NCBI GenBank assembly: GCA_021325255.1
Contig: JAJPHP010000065.1
Span: 16,403 to 80,402, forward strand
Reading direction: 5' to 3'
From: Nitrososphaerota archaeon
GTDB lineage: Archaea > Thermoproteota > Nitrososphaeria > Nitrososphaerales > CADDZS01
DNA: 64,000 nucleotides
The position numbers and the translations under genes are program-made. Shown in pieces: positions 1-8,884 of the stretch; the first letter of the stretch is position 1, and every line of letters starts with the position of its first letter. The notes beneath the pieces are model-generated. The model was not told where the DNA came from and made no database searches. It worked only from the letters and a program-made list of their open reading frames with translations.

Positions 1-1
1 A

Positions 2-49
2 GGAGACCGTGTTTTTGTGCAATTCCTCCCAGAAATTTTAATTGGTTGA
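2..49 (+). CDS. 3' end of an unidentified upstream gene (partial)
   Basis: The window opens inside a reading frame that runs 15 codons, reading GDRVFVQFLPEILIG, to a TGA at 47-49. The residue mix looks protein-like and it lies immediately upstream of, and in the same direction as, the molybdenum hydroxylase large subunit, so it could be the tail of another subunit or accessory gene of that operon. Too short to identify. Confidence 0.35.
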   Translation, partial: GDRVFVQFLPEILIG

Positions 50-94
50 CAGGAGGGTGAGATATGTTCGGATAAAGGCGATTTTCTTCACCAG

Positions 95-2485
95 TTGTCA
101 TCGACTATTGTCAGGGGCGAGATTGCAGTTGAAGAGGAGAGAATGGTCGGAAAGAACATCAGACCAAGGAAAGACCTCCAGCTCCTCAAGGGCGAGGGCA
201 CCTACACTGATGATCTAAAGCTTCCAAAGATGCTCTATGCGGCCTTTCTTCGCAGCCCTTACGCACATGCAAAAATTCGAAACATTGACGTTTCCAAAGC
301 CTACGAACTCCCAGGTGTTGTTTACGTACTAACAGGGCGCGAGACGGCAAAGCAGCTTGTCTCCTGGATGGCATTGCCTGGGCTAAGGACCCCAGAGAGA
401 TTGTCGCTCGCCACTGACAAGGTCAGGTTCGTAGGGGAACCCGTTGTAGCCGTAGCCGCGGTAAGCCGCGCTATAGCCGAGGATGCACTCGAGCTGATTG
501 AAGTGGATTACGATCCGCTGGAACCAGTGACTGATGCCGAACAGTCCATCAAGGATGGCTCTCCACTACTCTACGAGGACTGGGGAGACAACATCCTCTT
601 CCACGACGTTTTTCACGGTGGGGAAACTGACGAGGCCTTCAAGCAAGCGGACATTGTCCTAAAGGAAAGACTAGTGAGCAACAGATATTCTCCGACACCC
701 ATGGAGAACCGCGCCATTCTAGCTAGTTACAACAGCGCTGAAAAGACGTTGCTGGTTTATGCCTCAACTCAATTCCCACATGCCCTAAGAACTTTCCTCG
801 CACAAACACTCGACTTTCCAGAACACAAGATCAGAGTCATTGCCCCAAGGGTGGGCGGGGGTTTTGGGATAAAATCGGCGGTCTTTCAGGACGAGGTGAG
901 TACGGTACTTCTTTCAATGAAACTCGGAAGACCGGTTAAGTGGTACGAAGACCGCAAAGAGCACCTCTTGGTTGCTGGCCATGAGAGACAACAAGTTCAC
1001 TACGTTGAGTGCGCGGTAAAGAAGGACGGGACGCTACTTGGTGTGAGAGACAAGATTGTCGCAGATTTTGGAGTCTCGGGTACTTTTTGGACTGAGGTCC
1101 AACCAGCGATGCTCACGTGCGCGTCACTTCCTGGTCCCTACAGGCTCAAGAACTATGACTTTGATCTGCTCTGCGTTGTTACAAACAAAGCGCCGTGCGG
1201 GCCGCACAGAGGGTTCGGGAGGCCTGTGGCAGCGTTTGTAATCGAACGGATGATGGATCTCATCGCGAAGAGGCTAGGAATGATGCCGGAGGAGATTCGT
1301 CTCAAGAACATGATCGATACCAAAGAGATGCCATGGAAAACGCCGATTGGTGTTCTCTACGATACGGGGAACTACAAACAGGTGTTGGAGCGGGCACTCA
1401 AATTTGCACAGCTAGACAAACTCAGGGAGGAACAGAGGAAACTTCGTAATCAGGGACGCTTTATTGGGATCGGCCTTGCAACTTACGTCGAGTATACCGC
1501 GCCTGCTTCATCCCGTCTCCAGGGTCCCCTCGGCTGGGCCGTTGGAGGGTGGGAGTCCTGCAGGCTTTCAGTTGACCCGTCAGGCAAGGTGACTGCTCAC
1601 CTTGGAATGGCTGGACAGGGCCAACCACACGAAACTGTCTTCGCTCAAGTTATTTCTGACGCTCTCGGTGCTGACTTCGAAGACATTGCGGTTCTGGAGG
1701 GCGACACGCAAGAATCGCCCTATGGATTCGGAGCCTGGGCGAGCCGAGGCACCGTGACATCAGGAGGTGCATGCATCAAAGCTTCAAGGAAGCTGAAAGA
1801 CAAGATACTCCTGATTGCGGGGCATTTGTTGAAGCAGGCCCCGGAAGACTTGGAAATCAAGAACAGCATCATCACGGTGAAGAGTGATCCTAGCAAGAGA
1901 ATCTCACTCAAAGAGGTCGCCGATGTCGCAATCAGATTTTCAGGGAAGCTTCCACAGGGCATGGAACCAGGCCTCGAAGTCGTGTCGTTCTACGAGCCTG
2001 ACGCCCCCACAACGTGTAGCTATGCGACACATCTTGTTTCAGTCGAGGTAGATCCTGAAACTGGGTACGTAAAACTATTGAAGTATTACATCGTCGACGA
2101 CAGCGGTGTTTTGATCAATCCGATGACTGCCCACGGTCAGGTTCATGGAGCGCTGGCTCACGGGATTGGCGGGGCAATGTTTGAGGATTTAGTCTACGAC
2201 AAGGAGGGTCAGTTGCTCTCCTCGACGTTCATGGACTATCTACTTCCTACGGCAAATGAAATGCCCACAGTTGAGGTCGACTCGATCGAGACACCGTCGC
2301 TTACCCTGGGTGGTTTCAAGGGCCTTGGTGAGGGCGCGGCAATTCCAACCGCAGGAGCAATCGCAAATGCTGTCGACGATGCCCTGTCGCAATTTGGCAT
2401 AAAGTATGTTGACCTCCCGATTACCCCTGAGAAGGTCAGGACACTGCTAGTCAAAGCCGGCGGCAGAAGGCCAACTAGTTCCTAG
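95..2485 (+). CDS. Molybdenum hydroxylase large subunit (xanthine/aldehyde/CO dehydrogenase family)
   Basis: 796 residues, the usual length of the molybdopterin-binding large subunit of the xanthine oxidase/CoxL family, which hydroxylates a substrate at a Mo-MCD centre and passes electrons to FeS and FAD subunits. The N-terminal alpha/beta-hammerhead opens with VGKNIRPRKD at about residue 18. The active-site loop near residues 367-376 reads GPHRGFGRP, unlike the AYxCSFR loop of true form I CO dehydrogenase, so CO is not a safe substrate call. The C-terminal KGLGEGA near residue 746 carries the conserved catalytic Glu. The TTG at 95 gives the longest frame; ATG at 143 with an upstream GAGGAG is a strong alternative. 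MoaA- and MocA-like genes at 10.6-12.4 kb fit its cofactor needs. Medium and small subunits are not visible here. Confidence 0.9.
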   Translation: MSSTIVRGEIAVEEERMVGKNIRPRKDLQLLKGEGTYTDDLKLPKMLYAAFLRSPYAHAKIRNIDVSKAYELPGVVYVLTGRETAKQLVSWMALPGLRTPERLSLATDKVRFVGEPVVAVAAVSRAIAEDALELIEVDYDPLEPVTDAEQSIKDGSPLLYEDWGDNILFHDVFHGGETDEAFKQADIVLKERLVSNRYSPTPMENRAILASYNSAEKTLLVYASTQFPHALRTFLAQTLDFPEHKIRVIAPRVGGGFGIKSAVFQDEVSTVLLSMKLGRPVKWYEDRKEHLLVAGHERQQVHYVECAVKKDGTLLGVRDKIVADFGVSGTFWTEVQPAMLTCASLPGPYRLKNYDFDLLCVVTNKAPCGPHRGFGRPVAAFVIERMMDLIAKRLGMMPEEIRLKNMIDTKEMPWKTPIGVLYDTGNYKQVLERALKFAQLDKLREEQRKLRNQGRFIGIGLATYVEYTAPASSRLQGPLGWAVGGWESCRLSVDPSGKVTAHLGMAGQGQPHETVFAQVISDALGADFEDIAVLEGDTQESPYGFGAWASRGTVTSGGACIKASRKLKDKILLIAGHLLKQAPEDLEIKNSIITVKSDPSKRISLKEVADVAIRFSGKLPQGMEPGLEVVSFYEPDAPTTCSYATHLVSVEVDPETGYVKLLKYYIVDDSGVLINPMTAHGQVHGALAHGIGGAMFEDLVYDKEGQLLSSTFMDYLLPTANEMPTVEVDSIETPSLTLGGFKGLGEGAAIPTAGAIANAVDDALSQFGIKYVDLPITPEKVRTLLVKAGGRRPTSS

Positions 2486-3461
2486 AGAGCAACTGCGCAA
2501 CGATTATTCCGGCAACTATGAGTCCCATTCCCAGAGCCTCGGCGAGATTGATGACCTCGCCGAGGAAAAGATAGGACAGGATCACAGCAACCGCTGGAAA
2601 GATCAGCTGGTTTATGGCCGCCCCACTAACTCCAATTAACCTTATCCCTTTGTTGAAGATCAGGAACGCGATTCCCGATGCAATGACGCCAAGGTAGAGT
2701 ACGAGGCTCAATCCCTCAGATGAAAAGCTCAAGAAACTCTGCCCCGAACCACTGAGGAGCACCAGCACCAGCGTTACCGGAATAGCCAGTAAGAAGTTGT
2801 AAAATGTGATGTATTCCGGGCTCGTGCCGCGTCCGCTGGCCTTCCCCCGCTCGATTAGAATCTTCGTCGTCATCATGTAGCCTCCCCAGAAGAAAGCGGC
2901 CGAAATCGCAATTATTGACCCGAGGACAGGCTGGCTTCCGACAAATCCTGCTCCCTCTCCGAAGACGACTATGATGAAGGTACCTGCAATCCCCGCGATG
3001 ACGCCAATTGCTCTAAACGAAGTCATCCTCTCATGCAGGACAATATTGGCCAGAACTATTGCAATCAGTGGGTAAAGCGCGACTAGAAAAGAAGAGGTGT
3101 CGGCTTCGAGGAAGAGAACAGAGATGTTCAGGAGCGTCCAAAAGCCGCTAGCTCCGAACACCGAACCGAGAAATAGGAGCGACATGTCTTCACGCCTCGG
3201 CCGCATGTCGCGCACCCTATCCGAAACTAGGAAGTAAATTACGAGCGTGCCGCTAGCGAGAATGGCGCGGTAAAGCGCGATATCAAAGGCGTTGTAAGAA
3301 TTAAGCGCCACCCCGATTACAGGATATGTGCTTCCCCAGAGAATAGCGGAGGACAGGGTAAAGAGCATCCCAACCCAGAAGGCCTGTCTGTGTCTTCCTC
3401 CGGGTTGTTGAGGAGCTGCTTGATTACTTCCTTCGGTGTTCAACTCTTTCAATGATCCCAC
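2475..3461 (-). CDS. EamA/DMT-family transporter
   Basis: 328 residues with about ten hydrophobic segments in two repeated halves, the layout of the drug/metabolite (EamA, RhaT-like) superfamily. The first repeat has the typical start AILWGSTYPVIGVAL near residues 38-52; the second begins near ISAAFFWGGYMMTTK. A polar, Gln-rich stretch precedes the first helix. Substrate cannot be read from sequence; members export amino acids or other small metabolites or import sugars. The gene converges on the molybdenum hydroxylase gene and the two 3' ends overlap by 11 bases. Confidence 0.85.
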   Translation of the reverse strand: MGSLKELNTEGSNQAAPQQPGGRHRQAFWVGMLFTLSSAILWGSTYPVIGVALNSYNAFDIALYRAILASGTLVIYFLVSDRVRDMRPRREDMSLLFLGSVFGASGFWTLLNISVLFLEADTSSFLVALYPLIAIVLANIVLHERMTSFRAIGVIAGIAGTFIIVVFGEGAGFVGSQPVLGSIIAISAAFFWGGYMMTTKILIERGKASGRGTSPEYITFYNFLLAIPVTLVLVLLSGSGQSFLSFSSEGLSLVLYLGVIASGIAFLIFNKGIRLIGVSGAAINQLIFPAVAVILSYLFLGEVINLAEALGMGLIVAGIIVAQLLSRN

Positions 3462-3598
3462 AACTCCTTCTATTTGGCGCTCCTACTTCCCGCTCGTTCA
3501 CTGGCAGTCCTTTCGCACTTTCATGATCCTACTCATGCTCAAGATAGAGTACTGCGGGTGACGAGCGTCGTTGCTTACCTCTACTTTGGGACACGTCG

Positions 3599-4819
3599 CT
3601 AAACCTGATCTAGAAGCGGCCCAGGCTGGTCCCTGATCAGCTCAAGGGTGGCACAGTGCAGCCCCGCTATAGCAAACTTGTGGCTTTCAGAAAAGTCCAC
3701 TTCTATGACGTCAATGCCCTCGCGCTCAAGAGCCTTGACAACCTTCTTCGACCCAGAATTCATCACAACCTTCCCAGGTTCAAGTGTCACGGCGTTTACC
3801 GCAAGCGCCCAGTACTCCTCCGGAGGTACTTCGATTATCTTGACCTTTCGCTTTTGGAGGTATCTGACGAAACCGTAATTGACGAGATCGGGGTAGAGAA
3901 CGCAGACGCCGATGTCTGGGACGATCATAAACATGTCGGCGTGGCTTGTTCCTATGTTGCCGTTGCCTATCGTTTCGATCCAGCCGGGGCTGTGCGTGAT
4001 TACAAATTCGATTCCGAGGCCGTTTAGGACGTACTGGATCTGGGCCAGCCCTTCCTCGTTTGCCACCACACTCTCGTTGAACACAAAGGTCTTGCTGTCT
4101 AGCCACCTACCAGCCCCCGGCTCGCCCACTCCCTTGCCGCGAATCGTCAAGTAAATCGGAACCTGCAAAGCGGAGAGTGCCTTGCTCCAGATTACCTCGC
4201 GACCTCGTTGCCATGACCCGAGACCCATCCTGTGGATTATAGCGCCCCCTTTGACGACCAGCCCTCCACCGGCGAGCGTCACCATGTTCTTGAGATAGCC
4301 GTACGCCCCTATAGCAGGATTTGGAGGTTCGACGTAGTTCAGCCTCACTCCGTTCTGTTTCAGAATGGTGTAGTAGTTGTCAAACTGCTCCTGCAACTTC
4401 GAAAGATCTGCATTGCCCTTTGAAGAAGAGTAATAGTATTGCCACTCCTTCTCGTACTCCGCGCGCGTCTCGTTCTCTGTCGGCCTGGAAACCAGGACCT
4501 CCCTCAATCTACCGATGCCCTCCGCGCCCCACCTCTTTCCCCAAATCTGCTCAACCTCATCGTAAAAGTCGGTCTCGTGTAGCATCCAGTTGCGCAGAGG
4601 TTTGCCTTCCTCAAACCAAGGGAGAGATCTGAGCAGTTTGAGCTCCTTGTGCCCTGCTGCTCTGATTGGTGAAAAGTAAGGTAGCTCTATTGTTTGGCCG
4701 TCCGAAGTAATGACCTTGAAAGGAACCGATGCTCGCGCTGTTCGAATTCTTCCCTTTTTCTTTTTTTCTTTTGCCTTCCTTTGCTTTCCTCTTACTTGGT
4801 TTAAAGTTGTGCTCGGCAA
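3599..4819 (-). CDS. Amidinotransferase/arginine deiminase-fold enzyme
   Basis: 406 residues of the guanidine-modifying (pentein) superfamily that includes arginine deiminase, DDAH and amidinotransferases. The catalytic His lies in GTSHADMF (H293) and the nucleophilic Cys near the C-terminus in GLHCATLEL (C389), the usual order. It should attack a guanidinium carbon of arginine or a derivative; the exact reaction (hydrolysis or amidino transfer) is not decidable. The first 40 residues are a Lys/Arg-rich tail before the fold begins around VPFKVITSDG. The TTG start has no visible Shine-Dalgarno, so the tail could be partly non-coding, but no other start occurs before residue 79. Divergent from livG with 216 bases between. 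Confidence 0.8.
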   Translation of the reverse strand: MPSTTLNQVRGKQRKAKEKKKKGRIRTARASVPFKVITSDGQTIELPYFSPIRAAGHKELKLLRSLPWFEEGKPLRNWMLHETDFYDEVEQIWGKRWGAEGIGRLREVLVSRPTENETRAEYEKEWQYYYSSSKGNADLSKLQEQFDNYYTILKQNGVRLNYVEPPNPAIGAYGYLKNMVTLAGGGLVVKGGAIIHRMGLGSWQRGREVIWSKALSALQVPIYLTIRGKGVGEPGAGRWLDSKTFVFNESVVANEEGLAQIQYVLNGLGIEFVITHSPGWIETIGNGNIGTSHADMFMIVPDIGVCVLYPDLVNYGFVRYLQKRKVKIIEVPPEEYWALAVNAVTLEPGKVVMNSGSKKVVKALEREGIDVIEVDFSESHKFAIAGLHCATLELIRDQPGPLLDQV

Positions 4820-5035
4820 TTTGATTGAGATACGACCGGTTGAACCGATACCTTCCGAATAAGTAGCAGGTATTAACTTTGTTCTTGTCGTTTTCCTTTG
4901 GCATTTGAGTTCGATGCCAACAGCAAGGTGTTGAATAGGGACTAGCTTCCTAGCACATCCAATACGAGGAACAATATGCCTTATTATTCGGGCAATCGAA
5001 TCAAATTCAAAGGCAGACCGTAGCTGAGCTTCTCC

Positions 5036-5791
5036 TTGAGTCTAAAACTGACTTCCCTTCTTGAAACCAGAAATCTGACAAAGGACTTTGGTGGACTGGT
5101 TGCGATCAAAGATGTAACCTTCAGGATGCACTCCGGCGAGGTGCTCGGGCTGATCGGGCCGAACGGCGCAGGGAAGACAACTCTGTTCAATCTTGTCACC
5201 GGGATTGAAAGGCCTGATTCGGGAGAGGTTTTCTTTGAGGGCAAGAGCATCAGCAAGCTTCTTCCGCACGCCATTTGCAAGCTTGGAATTTCGAGGACCT
5301 ATCAGAGCGTAAGGCCCTTTCTTAACCACACGGTAAGAGACAACATACTCGTGGGCGCGATCTATGGAAGGCCTCACTCCGAAAAGACGAATCTCAAAGA
5401 AAGGGTGGAAGAGATCCTGGACCTACTCGGCCTAAGGGAAAGGGCAGAGATTTACGCAAAGCACCTCCCTATCGAGGAAAGAAAGATCGTGGAAGTTGGC
5501 AGAGCTCTCGCGGCAAACCCAAAACTGCTGATGCTCGATGAACCGATGGCCGGCCTGAACCTCTCGGAAGTGACTCGCTTTGTTAAACTCATCAGGAAAC
5601 TGAATGAGGAAAGAGGGCTGTCAGTCCTAATCGTGGAACACGTGATGAAGGCAATCCAGTCCGCGTGCAGCAGAGTCGTCGTATTGCACCACGGCGAGAT
5701 GCTCGCTGAGGGCACTCCGGACCAGGTTCTCACCGACGAGCGCGTCATACAAGTATATCTAGGTGAGTCTTATTCCAAGCAATCAAAGTAA
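5036..5791 (+). CDS. livG: Branched-chain amino acid ABC transporter ATPase LivG, locus 1
   Basis: 251 residues, cytoplasmic ABC ATPase of the LivG type. Walker A is GPNGAGKTT (residues 41-49) and Walker B LLMLDEPMAGL with the H-loop EHVMKAI following. The ABC signature is degenerate: where LSGGQ-like residues are expected the sequence reads HLPIEERKIVEVGRAL, as some LivG proteins show. TTG start. It overlaps livF by 29 bases, so the two are translationally coupled. The permease genes of this transporter are on the opposite strand just downstream, an unusual convergent arrangement compared with locus 2 at 44.8-49.5 kb. Confidence 0.9.
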   Translation: MSLKLTSLLETRNLTKDFGGLVAIKDVTFRMHSGEVLGLIGPNGAGKTTLFNLVTGIERPDSGEVFFEGKSISKLLPHAICKLGISRTYQSVRPFLNHTVRDNILVGAIYGRPHSEKTNLKERVEEILDLLGLRERAEIYAKHLPIEERKIVEVGRALAANPKLLMLDEPMAGLNLSEVTRFVKLIRKLNEERGLSVLIVEHVMKAIQSACSRVVVLHHGEMLAEGTPDQVLTDERVIQVYLGESYSKQSK

Positions 5792-6527
5792 CGGCGGCAC
5801 TAACCACCAAAAGCCTCCGCTTCTGGCCGTCAACAGAGTCAATGCGTCCTACGGAGACATCCGCGTACTCTGGGACGTATCCTTCGAAGTCGAGTTAGGG
5901 CAGATTGTCTCACTCATCGGATCTAACGGCGCGGGCAAAACTACGATGCTGAAGACGATAGCCGGCATCTTGAGGCCTGAGCCTCCGGGTCAAATCCTAT
6001 TCGCTGGTAGAGCTCTAAATCGCATGAGCACAGAGAAGATTGTCGACAGCGGAGTCATTTACGTCCCTGAAGGGCGCGGGATTTTCCCCGACATGTCTGT
6101 CAGAGAAAACCTTGACATGGGGTCATTCTCGAGGCATGCTCGCCCCCGCCATGCGGAGATGCTTGAAAAAGTCTACTCGCTGTTCCCAATCTTGAGGGAA
6201 CGACGCAATCAGGTCGCTGGCACACTTTCAGGAGGAGAGGCCCAGATGCTTGCAATTGGACGCGGAATGATGGGAGTCCCGAGAATCCTCATGCTGGATG
6301 AACCATCTGCAGGAGTCGCGCCAATCGTCGTCGATACAATATTCAAGGCGATTGACAGACTGAAGGAGGAAGGAATAACAATTCTAATCGTGGAGCAAGA
6401 CGCCGGGCGTGCGCTGAAGATAAGCGATAATGCTTACGTGTTGGAGACGGGCAGGGTGAAACTGTCCGGGACAGGCGCCGAGCTTTTGGACAATCCGTAC
6501 GTTAAGCAAGCGTACCTTGCGATGTGA
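5763..6527 (+). CDS. livF: Branched-chain amino acid ABC transporter ATPase LivF, locus 1
   Basis: 254 residues; second ATPase of the transporter. Walker A GSNGAGKTT (53-61), full signature LSGGEAQMLAIGRGMM (about 154-169), Walker B ILMLDEPSAGV and the switch His/Gln region EQDAGRALK. GTG start inside the end of livG gives a long polar lead (about 20 residues) before the conserved LLAVNRVNASYG. Pairs with LivG on the membrane to power uptake through LivH/LivM. Its 3' end faces that of livM across 128 bases. Confidence 0.9.
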   Translation: MSLIPSNQSNGGTNHQKPPLLAVNRVNASYGDIRVLWDVSFEVELGQIVSLIGSNGAGKTTMLKTIAGILRPEPPGQILFAGRALNRMSTEKIVDSGVIYVPEGRGIFPDMSVRENLDMGSFSRHARPRHAEMLEKVYSLFPILRERRNQVAGTLSGGEAQMLAIGRGMMGVPRILMLDEPSAGVAPIVVDTIFKAIDRLKEEGITILIVEQDAGRALKISDNAYVLETGRVKLSGTGAELLDNPYVKQAYLAM

Positions 6528-6655
6528 GTCTCCCGGGCAGACGAAGGTAATTGGGCTACGGCGATACTTTTCTTCGCCTACTATTTCACTGTAGACCTCC
6601 TTTACGGTCCTAGTCCCCGCTGAGGCATCCCATAACGACCGTTTGGCTCCTGTTG

Positions 6656-7699
6656 CTACTCCTGCTCTCCTTCTTTCTCCTCTGCTTTCCACTTCTCCTC
6701 AATCTCCAACATGGATTTCATCGGGGCTAATTTATCGTCAGCCAATTCTTTTCCGCGCAGTTTTCTGGTCTTTTGCCTTCTGTATATCCTTCTTGAGAGA
6801 CCTAGAATTCCGTCTGGTGCAAACAGCCCCACCACTATAAGGAATAGACCCACCAGTGCCTGTTCATATGAGGAAAGCCAGGCGAATTGGGAATTTTGTA
6901 CCTGGCTCGAGTGAAGAACGAAGTCAAGAAGCGAGTATACGCCTGTTCCGATGATAGGACCCATGACGGTTCCCGTTCCACCAAAGAGTGCGAATGTGAC
7001 CGGGATGAAAGCCAGATAGAGCGAGAAGACAACTGAAGGAAGGATCGTTCCCTGAGACCAGGCAAAGAGGCAGCCGCTGACTCCCGACAGAGTGGCGCAG
7101 ATGACCATCGCGATTTTCTTTGTCAAGCGAGTGTTGATACCAGACGACTCTGCGACCTGTTCATCTTCCCTTATGCTCGTGAGAGCGAGGCCCAGTCGAG
7201 ACCTCGAGATTGCAAAGACAAGGATGATGGAAAACACTGCGAATGCGAAGATCCCGTAGTAGGCCTCTACGGAGTTCGCCTGGAATCCACTTATTCCTCC
7301 CACACCGTTCGTCCACTTGCCGAGTGAGGGAGCAAGAACAATGTACTGCCCTAGCGGAACAAGCGCGAGAGTGGCGACGGCAAAGTAAAACCCCCTAAGA
7401 CGGAACATTGGGAAGCTTACGAGAAGACCTAAGAATCCCGAAAACAGGACCGCAACAACAAGCGCCTGTGGGGCAACCCAGTGGAGCACGTGATATAGTA
7501 TTGCAAACCCATATGCACCCGCGCCAAAGTAGACCGTTATGCCGAGATCAACGTAGCCCATCAGGCCCCCGAGAATGTCGTAACTCTCCGCGAGGGCGAC
7601 GTAGATCAGGAAGTAGTCGAGGACGCTGTTCAGGATGTATTTGTTCGTCGCGAACGGGGCAACTCCTCCAAGGATTACAAATGCCGTAAGGCCTATCAC
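6656..7699 (-). CDS. livM: Branched-chain amino acid ABC permease LivM, locus 1 (start unclear)
   Basis: 347 residues from the GTG at 7699, a polytopic permease with LivM hallmarks such as GYVDLGITVYFGAGAYG near the N-terminus and SSGINTRLTKKIA in the cytoplasmic EAA-type loop, and a charged tail after the last helix. Protein-like sequence continues upstream of 7699 in frame (QWLSNFARKHRTLV, preceded by a polar stretch) but has no ATG, GTG or TTG before a TAG. A strong Shine-Dalgarno (7781-7790) precedes an ATG at 7779-7777 that is one base out of frame and stops after eight codons. Either a base is missing in this sequence or an unusual start is used. The frame is the same as that of livH, separated by three TAG codons. 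Confidence 0.85.
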   Translation of the reverse strand: MIGLTAFVILGGVAPFATNKYILNSVLDYFLIYVALAESYDILGGLMGYVDLGITVYFGAGAYGFAILYHVLHWVAPQALVVAVLFSGFLGLLVSFPMFRLRGFYFAVATLALVPLGQYIVLAPSLGKWTNGVGGISGFQANSVEAYYGIFAFAVFSIILVFAISRSRLGLALTSIREDEQVAESSGINTRLTKKIAMVICATLSGVSGCLFAWSQGTILPSVVFSLYLAFIPVTFALFGGTGTVMGPIIGTGVYSLLDFVLHSSQVQNSQFAWLSSYEQALVGLFLIVVGLFAPDGILGLSRRIYRRQKTRKLRGKELADDKLAPMKSMLEIEEKWKAEEKEGEQE

Positions 7700-7831
7700 G
7701 AGAGTACGGTGCTTTCTTGCAAAGTTCGAGAGCCACTGAAAAACGGAGGGGCTCAGATTGGATTTCGTTTGCGTCGCATTTCCTCCCTCCCACTCGAAGA
7801 GACCTACTGACTACTTGTTCTGCTATTCAGT

Positions 7832-8815
7832 CTAGAACTTTGAAGTGCCTTTGCGCTCGCCCGCCAGTCCTGAGGGCTTGACCATCAAAACCACGATCAG
7901 GACAACTATCGAAACTGCAGGTGCCCAGTATTCCAGATTTGTAATTTCAATGTTTGTAATTGGAATGGTGAAGGGGTTCAGGAAGGGCGCCTGAACAAAT
8001 ATTTGGACAAATCCGATTATCAAACCTCCGACCAGCGGCCCCCAGTAGGACTTGGTTCCTCCGAGGACCATGACAGAAAGAAGGGCAATTGTAAAGGGCA
8101 GTCCAAAGCCCGGATCCATGCTGTTCGTCATCGCAATAATAACTCCCGCGAGCGCGCCAAAACCTGATCCGAGTGCAAATGTCAGGAGTGAGATCTTTTG
8201 CAGATTGACCCCCATTAAAAGGGAAGATTCTTTGTTCTGGGTTATCGCTCGCATGGCCTTCCCCAAGTAAGTCCTCCGCGAGAAAACATAGAGCAGCGCA
8301 GTCGCGCAGGCGATGATCACAAGCCCGAGGACCTTTACTCCGTCCATGTACACGCCACCATAGCTCAAGGTAAGCTGGCTTACATTGATCGGGATCGAAA
8401 ACACGGTGAGCTGAAACGGGATGTACTTTGGAATGTATCTGTAGCCAATGTTCTCGATAAGAAAGGACGTTCCCACGGTCAGGAGTATGGAGCTTATAAG
8501 AACGTCGCCCGAAGGCCTCTTGAGTATGGGGCGAATTAGGGCGAATTCATAAGCGGAGCCGAAGGCCGCAATCACAACGAAGGCGCTAAGGAAGATCCCG
8601 AGCAGGGCGAGCGGACCATTCTTATTGACCGAAAGCGCACCGGCAAAATAGAAACCCACGAATCCCCCGAGCATTATGAAATCTCCGTGCGAGAGATTGA
8701 GAACGCCCATCACGGAGAAAATTAGAGAAAGACCGAGTGCAGCCAGAGCGTAGATGGCTCCGTAGAGTAGGCCATCTGCAGCGGACTGAGCGATTTGTGG
8801 AGTGAGGTCTAGCAA
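7832..8815 (-). CDS. livH: Branched-chain amino acid ABC permease LivH, locus 1
   Basis: 327 residues, multi-spanning permease. The N-terminus GLLYGAIYALAALGLSLIFSVMGVLN and the following LSHGDFIMLGG match the LivH family start closely. The cytoplasmic coupling loop reads AITQNKESSLLMGVNLQKI. TTG start; the next in-frame Met is far inside. Transcribed after the (frameshifted) binding-protein gene, 69 bases downstream of it, and before livM. Confidence 0.9.
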   Translation of the reverse strand: MLDLTPQIAQSAADGLLYGAIYALAALGLSLIFSVMGVLNLSHGDFIMLGGFVGFYFAGALSVNKNGPLALLGIFLSAFVVIAAFGSAYEFALIRPILKRPSGDVLISSILLTVGTSFLIENIGYRYIPKYIPFQLTVFSIPINVSQLTLSYGGVYMDGVKVLGLVIIACATALLYVFSRRTYLGKAMRAITQNKESSLLMGVNLQKISLLTFALGSGFGALAGVIIAMTNSMDPGFGLPFTIALLSVMVLGGTKSYWGPLVGGLIIGFVQIFVQAPFLNPFTIPITNIEITNLEYWAPAVSIVVLIVVLMVKPSGLAGERKGTSKF

Positions 8816-8884
8816 CTAGGTATTACTAGCTCTCGTCCGAACACTCCGACTCTGTCTTTATTGAAAGTTGCTGCTGCCCTTGCT

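Noticed and set aside
95..2485. Form I carbon monoxide dehydrogenase (CoxL)
   Set aside because: The active-site loop reads GPHRGFGRP, not AYxCSFR, and CoxM/CoxS are not seen.
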